In this document: piece after piece, positions 50,965 to 59,164 of the stretch | Numbering within the stretch: the stretch's first letter is position 1 | Layout: the number at the start of each line of letters is the position of its first letter | Origin: Hamadaea flava | GTDB lineage: Bacteria; Actinomycetota; Actinomycetes; Mycobacteriales; Micromonosporaceae | Reading direction: 5' to 3' | Assembly (NCBI RefSeq): GCF_024172085.1 | Contig: NZ_JAMZDZ010000001.1 | Location: 868,001 to 932,000, forward strand | Length of the DNA: 64,000 bases | Notes under the pieces: generated by a model | What the model was told of the DNA's origin: nothing | What the model saw: only the letters and a program-made list of their open reading frames with translations | Database searches by the model: none | Position numbers and translations under genes: made by a program

Positions 50965-52349
50965 GGAGTTTCCTGTCCCGGCACACCGTCGACACCACCA
51001 TTAACTCCATGATCAACGGGGACAGCGGGAGGGGCGGAGGGCGGGACAGCGGGCGGGGCGGCGGGCGGGACAGCGGGTGGGGCGGAGGGGGCGGGGACAA
51101 CGGCTGGGAGGGGGAGGTGGGCGCGGACGGCGAACCCTCCTCCGTCGAGCGGCTCGGCGGAGAGCGTCCCACCCAGCCCGGTGACCCGTTCGCGCATCCC
51201 GCGAAGCCCGACTCCCGGCGTGACAAAGGCTCCCGGCGTGACAAAGGCTCCCGGCGTGACAAAGGCTCCCGGCGTGACGGAGGCTCCCGACGTGAGGGAG
51301 GCTCCCGACGTGAGGGAGGCTCCCTGCGTAATGGAGTGTCCCGGCGTGAGGGCGGAGGCGGCGGAGGCGGAGGCGGAGACGGGGAGCGTCCCGTCGTCGG
51401 TCACTGAGACGACGACCTCGGCGGCGGCGTACGCGACGGTGACCGAGGCGGTGGCGGACCCGGCGTGTTTGGCGACGTTGGTCAGCCCTTCCTGGACCAC
51501 CCGGTACGCCGCCTGGTCGACCTCGGCGGGCAGCGATCGGGGTTCGCCGCAGATCTCCACCGTCACCGGTACGCCGAGCGACCGGGTGCGTTCGAGCAGT
51601 TCGGGCAGCCGGTCGAGGCCCGCGCTGTCCATGTCGGACGTACGCAGCGCGCCCAGCGTGGCCCGCAGTTCCCGCATCGCGTCGGCGCTGGCCTCCTGGA
51701 TGGCGAGCAACGCCGGCGGCGGTTCTTCGCCGTGTTTGCGGGCGAGGTGCACCGCGATCCCAGCCTGCACTTTGATCACGGAGATGCTGTGGGTCAGCGA
51801 GTCGTGCAGGTCCCGGGCGATGCGGAGGCGCTCTTCGCCCGCCCGGCGCAGGGCCATCTCCTCGCGGGTGCGTTCGGCTTCGAGCGCCCGTTGCTCGACC
51901 TGGGCCAGGTACGCCTGCCGCTGCCGTGCGATGAGCCCGGCGATGTTGGCCGCGACGAACCAGCCCAGCAGCAACGAAGTACGCTCCCCCACCTGCTGCG
52001 GGAGTCCGCCGCTGGACGTCGAGATGTCGTACGTGAGGAAGCCGGTCAGGAAGACGACGCTGGCGAGGGCGGCCGAGACGCGGTAGCCCAGCCATCCGGC
52101 GACGTACACGGTGCCGAGGACGGCGAACGAGGCTGAGATGCCGGCGTGGACGCGTACGTGGAAGGCGAGCATCGCGACGGTGACCAAGGCCATCGCCGGC
52201 ACCGGGTACTTGCGGCAGACGGCCACCGCCGCCGCGGTCGCCAGTGCCAGCGCGACTTCGAGCAGGCCGACCGAACCGGCGTCCGGCGACAGCGTCGCGT
52301 TGCCGAGGAGGACGGCCGCGATCACGAGACCACCGATGGCGAAGGGCAT
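50961..52349 (-). CDS. NarL-type sensor histidine kinase with repeat-expanded ATP lid
   Basis: 462 aa. Four to five transmembrane helices at about residues 5-140, then a coiled linker (ARQRQAYLAQVEQRALEAERTREE). HisKA_3 follows with the active His in RIARDLHDSLTHSISVIKVQ, and then the HATPase domain: EGLTNVAKHAG (N box), VTDDGTLP (G1), GVGLRGMRERV (G2). Between G1 and G2, where kinases normally have a short ATP lid, sit about eight six-residue units of the type AFVTPG or ASLTSG, coded by an 18-bp tandem repeat. The C-terminus after the kinase domain is a second repeat, Pro/Ala-rich (APPAVPP). Activity may still be possible because the boxes are intact. Confidence 0.9.
   Translation of the reverse strand: MPFAIGGLVIAAVLLGNATLSPDAGSVGLLEVALALATAAAVAVCRKYPVPAMALVTVAMLAFHVRVHAGISASFAVLGTVYVAGWLGYRVSAALASVVFLTGFLTYDISTSSGGLPQQVGERTSLLLGWFVAANIAGLIARQRQAYLAQVEQRALEAERTREEMALRRAGEERLRIARDLHDSLTHSISVIKVQAGIAVHLARKHGEEPPPALLAIQEASADAMRELRATLGALRTSDMDSAGLDRLPELLERTRSLGVPVTVEICGEPRSLPAEVDQAAYRVVQEGLTNVAKHAGSATASVTVAYAAAEVVVSVTDDGTLPVSASASAASALTPGHSITQGASLTSGASLTSGASVTPGAFVTPGAFVTPGAFVTPGVGLRGMRERVTGLGGTLSAEPLDGGGFAVRAHLPLPAVVPAPSAPPAVPPAAPPAVPPSAPPAVPVDHGVNGGVDGVPGQETP
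51211..51354. repeat. 18-bp tandem repeat in the kinase ATP lid
   Basis: About eight copies of ggctcccggcgtgacaaa on the plus strand. Three are nearly identical near 51211-51265 and the rest increasingly diverged. Each adds six residues to the kinase. Confidence 0.88.
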
Positions 52350-52492
52350 ATCCGCACTCTAGAACGGTCGCCGCCGCGAATCGTCCTGCGCTTGCCGTAG
52401 ATCACGCGTACTGCGGTCGCGGTATCGGCGGCCCGTCAAGTGCCTGCGGCCGCACGACGCTTTCGCCGGGTGCCGAGACCAGCATCGAGATC

Positions 52493-53422
52493 ATGACTTA
52501 CCGCTTCGTGACACCCGCGCCTGTGAGGCAGGCGAGCGGCTTGACCGCCGAGGTCTACCGCCAGTTGCGGGAGGAGTTCCTGGGTCCGGTGCCGACCTTC
52601 CAGGTGCTGTCGGCCGTGCCGGAGCTGATGGCGGCGACCTGGTCGCTGATGCGGGAGGCGCTGCTCGCCGGGGACGCCTCCCGGGCCGACCGCGAACTGG
52701 TGGCGACCGCGGTTTCGCAGACGAACCGCTGCCGGTTCTGCGTGGACGCCCACGTGATGCTGCTGCACGCGTTGGGCGAGCACGATCTGGCGGAGGCCGC
52801 GGCGCGCGACGAGGCGCCGGCCGCGAAACAGGACCTGGTGGCGTGGGCGCAGGCCAGCCGCAATCCGCTGACCGCCGGCTGGACCGACGACGGGCACTCG
52901 GCCGAGTTGACCGGCACCGTGTTCGCCTTCCATTTCATCAACCGCATGGTGTCCGCCCTGCTCGATCCCGATCTGCTGCCTGGTGGTCTGCAACGGTCGT
53001 CGGTGGTCCGCAATGTCGGCGGCCGCCTCTACGCCAAGGTCGCCCGGGAGGCCAAAGTCCCGCGGACGACGGTCGAGCGGGCGTACGCCGATCTGCGCCG
53101 GGTCGCGTCGAACGCCGACGGGCTGCTCAGTGCGACCGCACAGCACCACATCGCCGCCGTCGTCTCCGCCGAGGACGGCATTCATCCGGCGCGGCCCGCG
53201 GACTGGGCCGTCGACCTCGTCCGGGATCTGCCCGCGCTCGATCGTGTCGGTGCCCGCATCGCGTTGCTGGCGGCGTTCGCGCCCAGCGCGCTCAGCCAGG
53301 GCGACGTCGCGCTCTGGCGACTGTCCCATCCAGCCGACGCCGACCTGGTGCGGCTGGTCGCGTACGGCGCGATCACGGCCACCGAACACGTCGCGAACAC
53401 GGCGCACGCCGCCCTCATCTGA
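52493..53422 (+). CDS. AhpD-like carboxymuconolactone decarboxylase family protein
   Basis: 309 aa, about twice the length of a simple AhpD. The CxxC thiol motif is in NRCRFCVDAHVMLLHALGE (about residues 78-96), and the CMD fold surrounds it (LVATAVSQTN). A second, helical half (about residues 150-309) has no clear motif. Likely a peroxidase- or hydroperoxide-related disulfide protein in the cytoplasm. First gene of an operon with a small membrane protein 11 bp downstream and a multicopper oxidase, which suggests a role in redox or copper stress, by inference. ATG 52493. Confidence 0.82.
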   Translation: MTYRFVTPAPVRQASGLTAEVYRQLREEFLGPVPTFQVLSAVPELMAATWSLMREALLAGDASRADRELVATAVSQTNRCRFCVDAHVMLLHALGEHDLAEAAARDEAPAAKQDLVAWAQASRNPLTAGWTDDGHSAELTGTVFAFHFINRMVSALLDPDLLPGGLQRSSVVRNVGGRLYAKVAREAKVPRTTVERAYADLRRVASNADGLLSATAQHHIAAVVSAEDGIHPARPADWAVDLVRDLPALDRVGARIALLAAFAPSALSQGDVALWRLSHPADADLVRLVAYGAITATEHVANTAHAALI

Positions 53423-53433
53423 AGGAGACCATC

Positions 53434-53850
53434 ATGCGCAAGGCCCTTTTCGTCACCAGCGGCGTACTGCTCGCCGTGTTCGCTCTGCAGTTCGCGTTCG
53501 CCGCCGTCGGCGCGTTCACCAAACCCGCCGGTGACAGCGCGTACACGCTGCATCGGATCACCGGTTCGGCGGTCATTCCCCTGCTCATCCTGCTCATGAC
53601 ACTGTTCGCCGCGCTGGCCAAGGCCCCCGGCAAGCTCATCGGCCTGGCGATCCTGCCGCTCGGCCTGGTCATCCTGCAGCCGGTGTTCGCCGGGATCGCC
53701 AACGGCATGACCGACGACGGCGGCGCGACCAGCACGGTCGGCCTGATCATCGGCGCACTCCACGCGATCAACGCGATCATCATGGTCCACGTCGTGGTCA
53801 ACGTCATGCGCGGAGCCCGCAAGCTCGGCGAAGCCGCGGAGGCAGCGTGA
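53434..53850 (+). CDS. Four-helix membrane protein, unknown function
   Basis: 138 aa from ATG 53434 with GAAGGAG nine bases upstream. Four hydrophobic segments at about residues 6-28, 44-64, 70-90 and 103-122, with a conserved His in YTLHRITGSAVIPLL and one in ALHAINAIIMVHVV. The pattern resembles small actinobacterial membrane proteins with possible haem- or metal-binding His. Its stop overlaps the GTG of the oxidase gene by 4 nt, so the two may work together in the membrane. No family was recognised with confidence. Confidence 0.75.
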   Translation: MRKALFVTSGVLLAVFALQFAFAAVGAFTKPAGDSAYTLHRITGSAVIPLLILLMTLFAALAKAPGKLIGLAILPLGLVILQPVFAGIANGMTDDGGATSTVGLIIGALHAINAIIMVHVVVNVMRGARKLGEAAEAA

Positions 53851-55625
53851 ACACCGGCTCCGTCATCGCGATCGACTTCCTGATCGCGGTCGTCGCGGCC
53901 GCCGCGTGGCTGGGCAGCGGCGCTACCGCTGCCGCCCGGCGTCGTCCAGTCGCGTTGCTGCTCGCCGCTCTCGCGGTGCTCGCCACCGCGGCCCGCGCGG
54001 TCACCATCGCACTGCTCGCCCGTGCGGGCTGGTGGTTCGCCGGGGAGAAGATCCTCATCGCCGCGCCGTTGTCGCTCGCGGCTGTGGTCGTCGCCGGCTG
54101 GCGGCTGCTCCGGGCTCGGGGCGACATCCGATCCGCGGCCGTCGCGCTTCTCTTCGCCGGGTACGCCGACAGCAGCGCACTGCTCGTGACGGTGGTGCAC
54201 GGGTACCCGGCGTCCGCAGGAACCGGACTGCTGGCGGTCGCGGGGGTCGTCGCCGCGACCGCGGTGTCCTGGCGTCTCCTCGGCCCGCGCCCGTCGCGCG
54301 CCGTGTCCCGGACGACGCTCGCGGTGGCGGTCGTGGCGCTGGTGGCCGGCACCGGGCTGGCCGCCGCGCCGAGCGCTGCTCCCGGCGTACCACATCATGT
54401 GCAGGCGGAAGCCGCAGCGAACGTGGGAGAGCCGACTGACCGCACTCCTGGCGGCTCGCCCGAGAGCCTCCCCGGCAAGCGTTTCACGTTGACAGCCGGA
54501 ACCGCCACGGTGACCGTGAGCGGGCAGAGTGTCGCGGCCTGGGCGTTCGACGGCCAAGTGCCGGGGCCGGAGCTGACCGCGACCGTCGGCGACGTCCTGG
54601 AGGTGACGCTGCGCAACAAGGACATCGCGCGTGGTGTCACGTTGCACTGGCACGGATACGACGTGCCGAACAGCCAGGACGGCGTGCCGGGGGTGACCCA
54701 GGACGCGGTGCTGCCAGGGCAGGAGTTCGTCTACCGGTTCCGCGCGGATCAGGCGGGAACCTACTGGTATCACACCCATGCGGTGTCCGACATCGGCGTG
54801 AAGATGGGCCTCTACGGCGTGCTCGTGGTACGCCCAGGGCCGATGTCCGGTGTGGACCGGGTGATCGCGGCGCACACGCTGTCGAGCGTGAGCCTGCCCG
54901 AGCCGGCACAGGAGCCGGTCGCGGCCGGTACGCCGATGCGGCTGCGGCTGATCAACACCGACAGCGCCACCCACCGGTACGCCCTGGCCGGCTCACCGTT
55001 CCAGGTGGCCGCCATCGACGGGATGGACCTGTCCCAGCCGCCCGCGGTGTCGGAGACCGTGATCTCCATCCCGGCCGGCGGCCGCTACGACCTGGTGTTC
55101 TCCGCGCCCGCGGCGCCGATCGCGCTGTCGGTGGACAACCGCGTGGTCTACTCCACCGGCGCGCTCACCCCGTCGACGTCGGGTTGGCCGGTCCTCGACC
55201 CGCTGAGCTACGGAACCGCCCAGGACCCGCCGTGGAACCGATACGACAAGGAGTTCACCCTGGTCCTCGACCGGGGGCTGGACCTGCGCGGACTACTCCC
55301 CCGGTACGCACACACCGTCAACGGCGCGGCCGACCCCGACATCCCGCCCCAGGTCGTCCACCTCGGTGACACCGTCAAGTTCACGATCGTGAACCGGTCA
55401 CTGGTGGTGCATCCGTGGCACCTGCACGGGCATCACGTGCTCGTGTTGTCCCGCAACGGAAAGGCGGCGACCGGAAGCCCGCTGTGGCTCGACTCCTTCG
55501 ACGTACGCCCCGGCGAAGTGTGGGAGGTGACCTTCAAGGCCGACAATCCCGGCATGTGGGCGAACCACTGCCACAATTTGGCGCACGCCGAGCAGGGCAT
55601 GCTCCTGCACCTGATGTACGCGTGA
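53847..55625 (+). CDS. Multicopper oxidase with N-terminal membrane domain
   Basis: 592 aa. Residues 1-180 carry about five transmembrane helices; residues about 210-592 are a cupredoxin-type oxidase. All four copper motifs are visible: HWHG, YWYHTH, HPWHLHGH and HCHNLAHAEQGM, the last including the type 1 Met ligand. Such enzymes couple oxidation of a substrate (Cu(I), Mn, phenols or others) to reduction of oxygen. The fused N-terminal helices would hold the oxidase at the outer face of the membrane. GTG 53847 overlaps the upstream gene. Ends with a strong terminator. Confidence 0.92.
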   Translation: MNTGSVIAIDFLIAVVAAAAWLGSGATAAARRRPVALLLAALAVLATAARAVTIALLARAGWWFAGEKILIAAPLSLAAVVVAGWRLLRARGDIRSAAVALLFAGYADSSALLVTVVHGYPASAGTGLLAVAGVVAATAVSWRLLGPRPSRAVSRTTLAVAVVALVAGTGLAAAPSAAPGVPHHVQAEAAANVGEPTDRTPGGSPESLPGKRFTLTAGTATVTVSGQSVAAWAFDGQVPGPELTATVGDVLEVTLRNKDIARGVTLHWHGYDVPNSQDGVPGVTQDAVLPGQEFVYRFRADQAGTYWYHTHAVSDIGVKMGLYGVLVVRPGPMSGVDRVIAAHTLSSVSLPEPAQEPVAAGTPMRLRLINTDSATHRYALAGSPFQVAAIDGMDLSQPPAVSETVISIPAGGRYDLVFSAPAAPIALSVDNRVVYSTGALTPSTSGWPVLDPLSYGTAQDPPWNRYDKEFTLVLDRGLDLRGLLPRYAHTVNGAADPDIPPQVVHLGDTVKFTIVNRSLVVHPWHLHGHHVLVLSRNGKAATGSPLWLDSFDVRPGEVWEVTFKADNPGMWANHCHNLAHAEQGMLLHLMYA

Positions 55626-55692
55626 CAGATTCTCATTCATGGCAGGTCAGCCCTCTGGACCACGCTGTGTATTGAGGGCTAGCATTTCTGTT

Positions 55693-55725
55693 ACGGCTCC
55701 GGGCCGCATGCAGACCCGGAGCCGT
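55693..55725 (+). terminator. Terminator of the multicopper oxidase operon
   Basis: Perfect 11-bp stem ACGGCTCCGGG / CCCGGAGCCGT with an 11-nt loop, 68 bp after the oxidase stop. A weaker hairpin AGCCCTC / GAGGGCT (55649-55680) precedes it. The remaining bases before the HIT gene probably contain its promoter. Confidence 0.72.
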
Positions 55726-55784
55726 CCACTATGTATGCACCTCGGCCGCACGCCGCTGAAACGCCGCATGGATAGGCTGTTCCG

Positions 55785-56276
55785 ATGCCGCATTGGAGCC
55801 ATGAACCGCCCGGCTACGTGTGCCCTTTCTGCGAATTCCTGGCCGGTCGCGATCGGGTCAACGACCAGCGCGACGTCGTCCTGAAATCCGATCGGGCGAC
55901 CGCTTTCGTGGCCCCCCGGTGGTGGCCGAACAATCCAGGACACGTCCTCGTCATCCCGAACGAGCATTACGAGAACCTCTACGATCTTCCGGCGGAGTTC
56001 GGTCACGCGGTCCACGACGCCGTCCGGGAGATCGCGATCGCCCTGCGGACGGCGTACGGGTGCGCCGGGGTCTCGACGCGGCAGCACAACGAACCCGCGG
56101 GCCACCAGGACGTCTGGCATCTGCACGTGCACGTCTTCCCGCGCTTTGACGGCGACGACCTCTATCGCAGCCGGGCCCTGCCCGGGTTCGTGCCGCAGAC
56201 CGAACGCGAGCCGTACGCCCGGCTCCTGCTGGATTACTTCGCCGGGCGAGTCGAGTCGCGTACCCAGGCGAGATAG
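55785..56276 (+). CDS. HIT family hydrolase/transferase
   Basis: 163 aa. Histidine-triad protein acting on nucleotides. The catalytic motif HxHxHxx is HLHVHVFPR (about residue 120). An N-terminal zinc-type CPFC lies near residue 13, and the nucleotide-binding segment is PNNPGHVLVIPNEHYENL. Related proteins hydrolyse AMP conjugates or Ap4A. ATG 55785. The last 43 bp overlap the convergent cutA gene. Confidence 0.9.
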   Translation: MPHWSHEPPGYVCPFCEFLAGRDRVNDQRDVVLKSDRATAFVAPRWWPNNPGHVLVIPNEHYENLYDLPAEFGHAVHDAVREIAIALRTAYGCAGVSTRQHNEPAGHQDVWHLHVHVFPRFDGDDLYRSRALPGFVPQTEREPYARLLLDYFAGRVESRTQAR

Positions 56277-56563
56277 GACGCCGCGCCGTCCACGACCGGC
56301 AGGCAGACGATCTCCGGAACGTCGTAGCTGTGCATGCCGCGCAGGTGGTCGCTGAGTTCGGGCCCACGCTCGACGGTCGTCTTGAACTCGACGCGCCACT
56401 CGCGGGCCTCGTCCACCCCGCCGTTCCACCAGTACACGCTGGTGATCGGCCCGTGCACCTGGGCGCACGCCGCCAGCCGCGCACTGACCGCGGACCGGGC
56501 GAGTTCGTGCGCGCCGTCCGCGGAGTCTGTCGTGGTCACCACGATGACGATGTCAGTCTGCAC
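56234..56563 (-). CDS. cutA: Divalent cation tolerance protein CutA
   Basis: 109 aa from GTG 56563. Trimeric ferredoxin-like fold family with hallmark segments VTTTDSADGAHELARSAVSARLAACAQV, GPITSVYWWNGGVDEAREWRVEFKT and MHSYDVPEIVCLPVVDGAASYLAWV. Implicated in copper or other divalent cation tolerance in E. coli, though the biochemistry is unsettled. Its 3' end runs 43 bp into the end of the convergent HIT gene, so both stop regions code on both strands. It lies near the multicopper oxidase operon, perhaps by chance. Confidence 0.93.
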   Translation of the reverse strand: MQTDIVIVVTTTDSADGAHELARSAVSARLAACAQVHGPITSVYWWNGGVDEAREWRVEFKTTVERGPELSDHLRGMHSYDVPEIVCLPVVDGAASYLAWVRDSTRPAK

Positions 56564-56620
56564 ACCGCGCACGGTAACCCCTGGCGCACCACCCCGCCCT
56601 CCGCACCCTCCCACCTCTTT

Positions 56621-56685
56621 CCTGCAGATCACGGTTACGCATACCTCCCCGGGCCGATTTGGCATGCGTAACCGTGATCTGCAGG
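56621..56685. repeat. Palindromic element family B, copy 2
   Basis: A perfect 22-bp stem: CCTGCAGATCACGGTTACGC (continuing AT to 56642) pairs with 56664-56685 around a 21-nt loop. It lies between azlD (stop 56713) and the cutA start, 27 bp after the azlD stop. Confidence 0.9.
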
Positions 56686-56712
56686 AGTCGGCAAGCCGCC
56701 GGGCGAGCGGGC

Positions 56713-57027
56713 TTAGCGGAGGCCGGCGAGGCGCAGCAGCGCCGCAGTGGCGGCGGCGGCCACGACGACCACGGCGAACGGCATACGCCGCCAGGCCAGG
56801 AGTGCGCCGACGGCCACCCCGGCCGGTCGGGCGACGCCGAGCGCGAGATGCCCGGCGTCGGTGAACACGGCGGTCGCCACCAACGCGGCGAGCAGCGTCG
56901 TCGCCGCCACCGGCAGCAGGTCGCGCAGCCAGTCCGGGAGGGTGAGGCGGCCGCGGAGCAGGACACCGGACAGCCGGATGGCGTACGTGCCGACGGCCAG
57001 GACCAGGAGAACCACGACGTATTTCAT
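56713..57027 (-). CDS. azlD: AzlD family branched-chain amino acid export subunit
   Basis: 104 aa with three hydrophobic segments (about residues 3-20, 38-62 and 70-100) and the AzlD pattern GTYAIRLSGVLLRGR...LPDWLRDLLPVAATTLLAALVA. Small subunit working with AzlC to export branched-chain or related amino acids. ATG 57027 overlaps the azlC stop by 4 nt. Confidence 0.9.
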   Translation of the reverse strand: MKYVVVLLVLAVGTYAIRLSGVLLRGRLTLPDWLRDLLPVAATTLLAALVATAVFTDAGHLALGVARPAGVAVGALLAWRRMPFAVVVVAAAATAALLRLAGLR

Positions 57028-57716
57028 TCCGATGCCCCCTGGAGCGAGAAGCGGCGGACGATTCCGGCCGCGACGCCGAGCAGTGCGGCGAGCACCGGGA
57101 GCCCGGCGGGCAGCAGCGGCGTCGCCGCGACCGCGATGACGGCCCCGATCGCCGCGCACGTCCGGGTCGTCCGGTCGCGCATCGCGGGCAGGATCAGGGC
57201 GAGCAGACCGGCTGGGAAGGCCGCGTCGAGGCCGTAGACGTTCGGGTCGCCGACCGCGCCGCCGACGAGGACTCCGGCGATGACGCCGAGGTTCCAGGTG
57301 ACGAACAGGGTCGAGCCGACCAGCCAATACGCCTGCCGCCGCCGGTGCTCGTCGTCCTGGGCCAGGGCGAAGGCGGTGTTCTCGTCGATCAGCACGTGCG
57401 CGCCGAGCAACTTCAGCGGCAGCCGGTCGCTGATGGCCCCGCCGATCGCCAGGCCGAACGGCAGGTGCCGGACGTTGACCAGCAGCCCGCCGAGGATCGC
57501 GGCGACCGGGTTCCCGGCCGCGAGCATGCCGACGGCGAGGAACTGCGACCCGCCCGCGAAGATCAGCAGTGACATCGCGGTGGGCAGCCATTTCGGCATT
57601 CCCTCGGCGACGCTGATCGCGCCGAAGGAGATGCCGATCATCGCGGCGGCCGCCCCGATCGCGAGCGCGTCCCGGAGCAGGCCGCGATCGAGGGGCGTTC
57701 GATCTGGCGTACGCAT
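57024..57716 (-). CDS. azlC: AzlC family branched-chain amino acid export subunit
   Basis: 230 aa from ATG 57716. The AzlC signature is FGAISVAEGMPKWLPTAMSLLIFAGGSQFLAVGMLAAG, followed by NVRHLPFGLAIG and about seven helices. Partner of AzlD in an amino-acid exporter. It is divergent from an XRE-cupin gene, the usual local regulator of this transporter type, with a 64-bp spacer carrying repeats. Confidence 0.9.
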   Translation of the reverse strand: MRTPDRTPLDRGLLRDALAIGAAAAMIGISFGAISVAEGMPKWLPTAMSLLIFAGGSQFLAVGMLAAGNPVAAILGGLLVNVRHLPFGLAIGGAISDRLPLKLLGAHVLIDENTAFALAQDDEHRRRQAYWLVGSTLFVTWNLGVIAGVLVGGAVGDPNVYGLDAAFPAGLLALILPAMRDRTTRTCAAIGAVIAVAATPLLPAGLPVLAALLGVAAGIVRRFSLQGASE

Positions 57717-57780
57717 GTTTAGAATATCGAACACGCGACCACTGTTCGTCAAATCGAACGATACGACCTATGGAGCGAAC
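57717..57780. promoter_or_regulatory. Divergent control region of azlCD and the XRE-cupin gene
   Basis: 64-bp spacer with the direct repeat ATCGAAC (57726-57732 and 57753-57759) and the inverted repeat GTTCG-tcaaat-CGAAC (57744-57759). These are plausible binding sites for the adjacent XRE-cupin regulator. Confidence 0.5.
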
Positions 57781-58335
57781 ATGACCGACGGGCCACCGCT
57801 CGACGTCATCGCCGCCGCGCTCCGGCGCGAACGGGACCGGCTCGGCCTCAGCCTGAGCGAAGTCGCGAAACGGGCCGGGGTCGCCAAGTCGACGCTCTCC
57901 CAGCTGGAGTCCGGCCAGGGCAACCCGAGCGTGGAAACGCTCTGGTCATTGGCGGTCGCGTTGGAGGTGCCGTTCAGCCGCCTCATCGAACCCGGCCCCA
58001 CCGGCGTACGCGTCGTGCGGCGAGGCGAAGGGGTGGCGTACCCGAGCAGCCAGGCGGACTTCACCGGCACCCTGCTCAGCTCCGGCCCCCGGCACGTGAC
58101 CCGGGACATCTACGTCCTGCACGTCGAGCCCGGTGCGGAACGGCATGCCGAGGCACACATCCCGGGAACGGTCGAACACATGGTGGTCTGCGGCGGCCGG
58201 CTGCGTACCGGACCGGAGGAGAACCTGGTCGACCTCGGACCCGGCGACTACGCGTCCTTCCCCGGCGACGCCGACCACGGCTACGAGGCCCTGGAACCAG
58301 GCACCTGGGCGGTGCTCGTCATGGAGCACCGGTAG
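57781..58335 (+). CDS. XRE family regulator with cupin sensor domain
   Basis: 184 aa. Residues 8-65 form the HTH (IAAALRRERDRLGLSLSEVAKRAGVAKSTLSQLESGQGNPSVETLWSLAVAL). Residues about 75-184 form a cupin (GAERHAEAHIPGTVEHMVVCGG, LGPGDYASFPGDADHGYEAL), which senses a small ligand. This pairing is typical of regulators beside azlCD. ATG 57781, with TGGAG upstream. Ligand likely an amino acid or peptide, by inference. Confidence 0.92.
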   Translation: MTDGPPLDVIAAALRRERDRLGLSLSEVAKRAGVAKSTLSQLESGQGNPSVETLWSLAVALEVPFSRLIEPGPTGVRVVRRGEGVAYPSSQADFTGTLLSSGPRHVTRDIYVLHVEPGAERHAEAHIPGTVEHMVVCGGRLRTGPEENLVDLGPGDYASFPGDADHGYEALEPGTWAVLVMEHR

Positions 58336-58342
58336 CCCGCGG

Positions 58343-59164
58343 CTACCCGGCGAGCACCTCGGAGACCGGCCGGATCTGGACCTTGAGCAACGCCGCCGCG
58401 CGCGACGAGTCGAGTTTGACGTCCAGCGGCCCGGCGCTGGGCACCCGCGTGGCCTTGCCCGTCGGCACCAGCCTCGGCGACAGCCCGTGCCGCAGCGCGA
58501 TCAGCTTGCCGAGCTGCGCCCGGCTCACCGCCTGCGGCCCGGCGACGTTGAGCACCCCGGCGTAGTCGTTGCCGACCAGCTCCAGCAACGCCGCCGCCAG
58601 CTCGGCGCCGTCGATCGGGCACCGCACCTGGTCGGTGAACAGCCGGCCCTCGGATCGCCGATGGATCAGGTCGAGCGCCAGCCGGACCTGCGGCGACGTC
58701 TCGTCCCCCAGGATCAGCGAGGTACGCACGATCGCCGCCGACGGGTCGATCGCCGCGACCGCCGTCTCCGCCGCCGCCTTCGCCGCGCCGTACGGGGTGA
58801 TCGGGCTCGGGTCGTCGTCCTCCGTATACGCCTCCGGCCGCCCCGCGTGCAGGGCGTCACTGGACACGTGGACCAGCCGCGCCCCGACGGCGGCCGCCGC
58901 GGTCGCGACGTGGGCCGCGCCCGTCGCGGTCGGCCCCCACGACCAGCGGTCGTAACACGTGTTGATCACCGCGTCCGGGCGTACCAGCTGGACGAGAGTG
59001 TGGACCGCGAACGGCTCCCGCACGTCGAGGCGGGACCAGTCGTGCAGCTCGCTGGGTCTTTCTGGGCGGGCGTGCGTGCCGATGACCTCGACGCCGGCGG
59101 CCAGCGCGAGACGGGCCACCTCGCTCCCGAGGTGGCCCGACGCTCCGATGACCAGCAGCCTCAC
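58343..59164 (-). CDS. RmlD/SDR-type nucleotide-sugar reductase-like protein
   Basis: 273 aa from GTG 59164. Extended SDR with the NAD(P) loop [17 protein letters not shown] (residue 5 onward), the catalytic Ser-Ser in VHVSSDALH and YxxxK in [11 protein letters not shown]. The C-terminal part has [22 protein letters not shown]. The fold is that of dTDP-4-dehydrorhamnose reductase, but no other rhamnose genes are near, so a different substrate is likely. Its GTG overlaps the aspS stop by 4 nt, an unusual pairing of a tRNA synthetase and a reductase. Confidence 0.85.
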   Translation of the reverse strand: MRLLVIGASGHLGSEVARLALAAGVEVIGTHARPERPSELHDWSRLDVREPFAVHTLVQLVRPDAVINTCYDRWSWGPTATGAAHVATAAAAVGARLVHVSSDALHAGRPEAYTEDDDPSPITPYGAAKAAAETAVAAIDPSAAIVRTSLILGDETSPQVRLALDLIHRRSEGRLFTDQVRCPIDGAELAAALLELVGNDYAGVLNVAGPQAVSRAQLGKLIALRHGLSPRLVPTGKATRVPSAGPLDVKLDSSRAAALLKVQIRPVSEVLAG

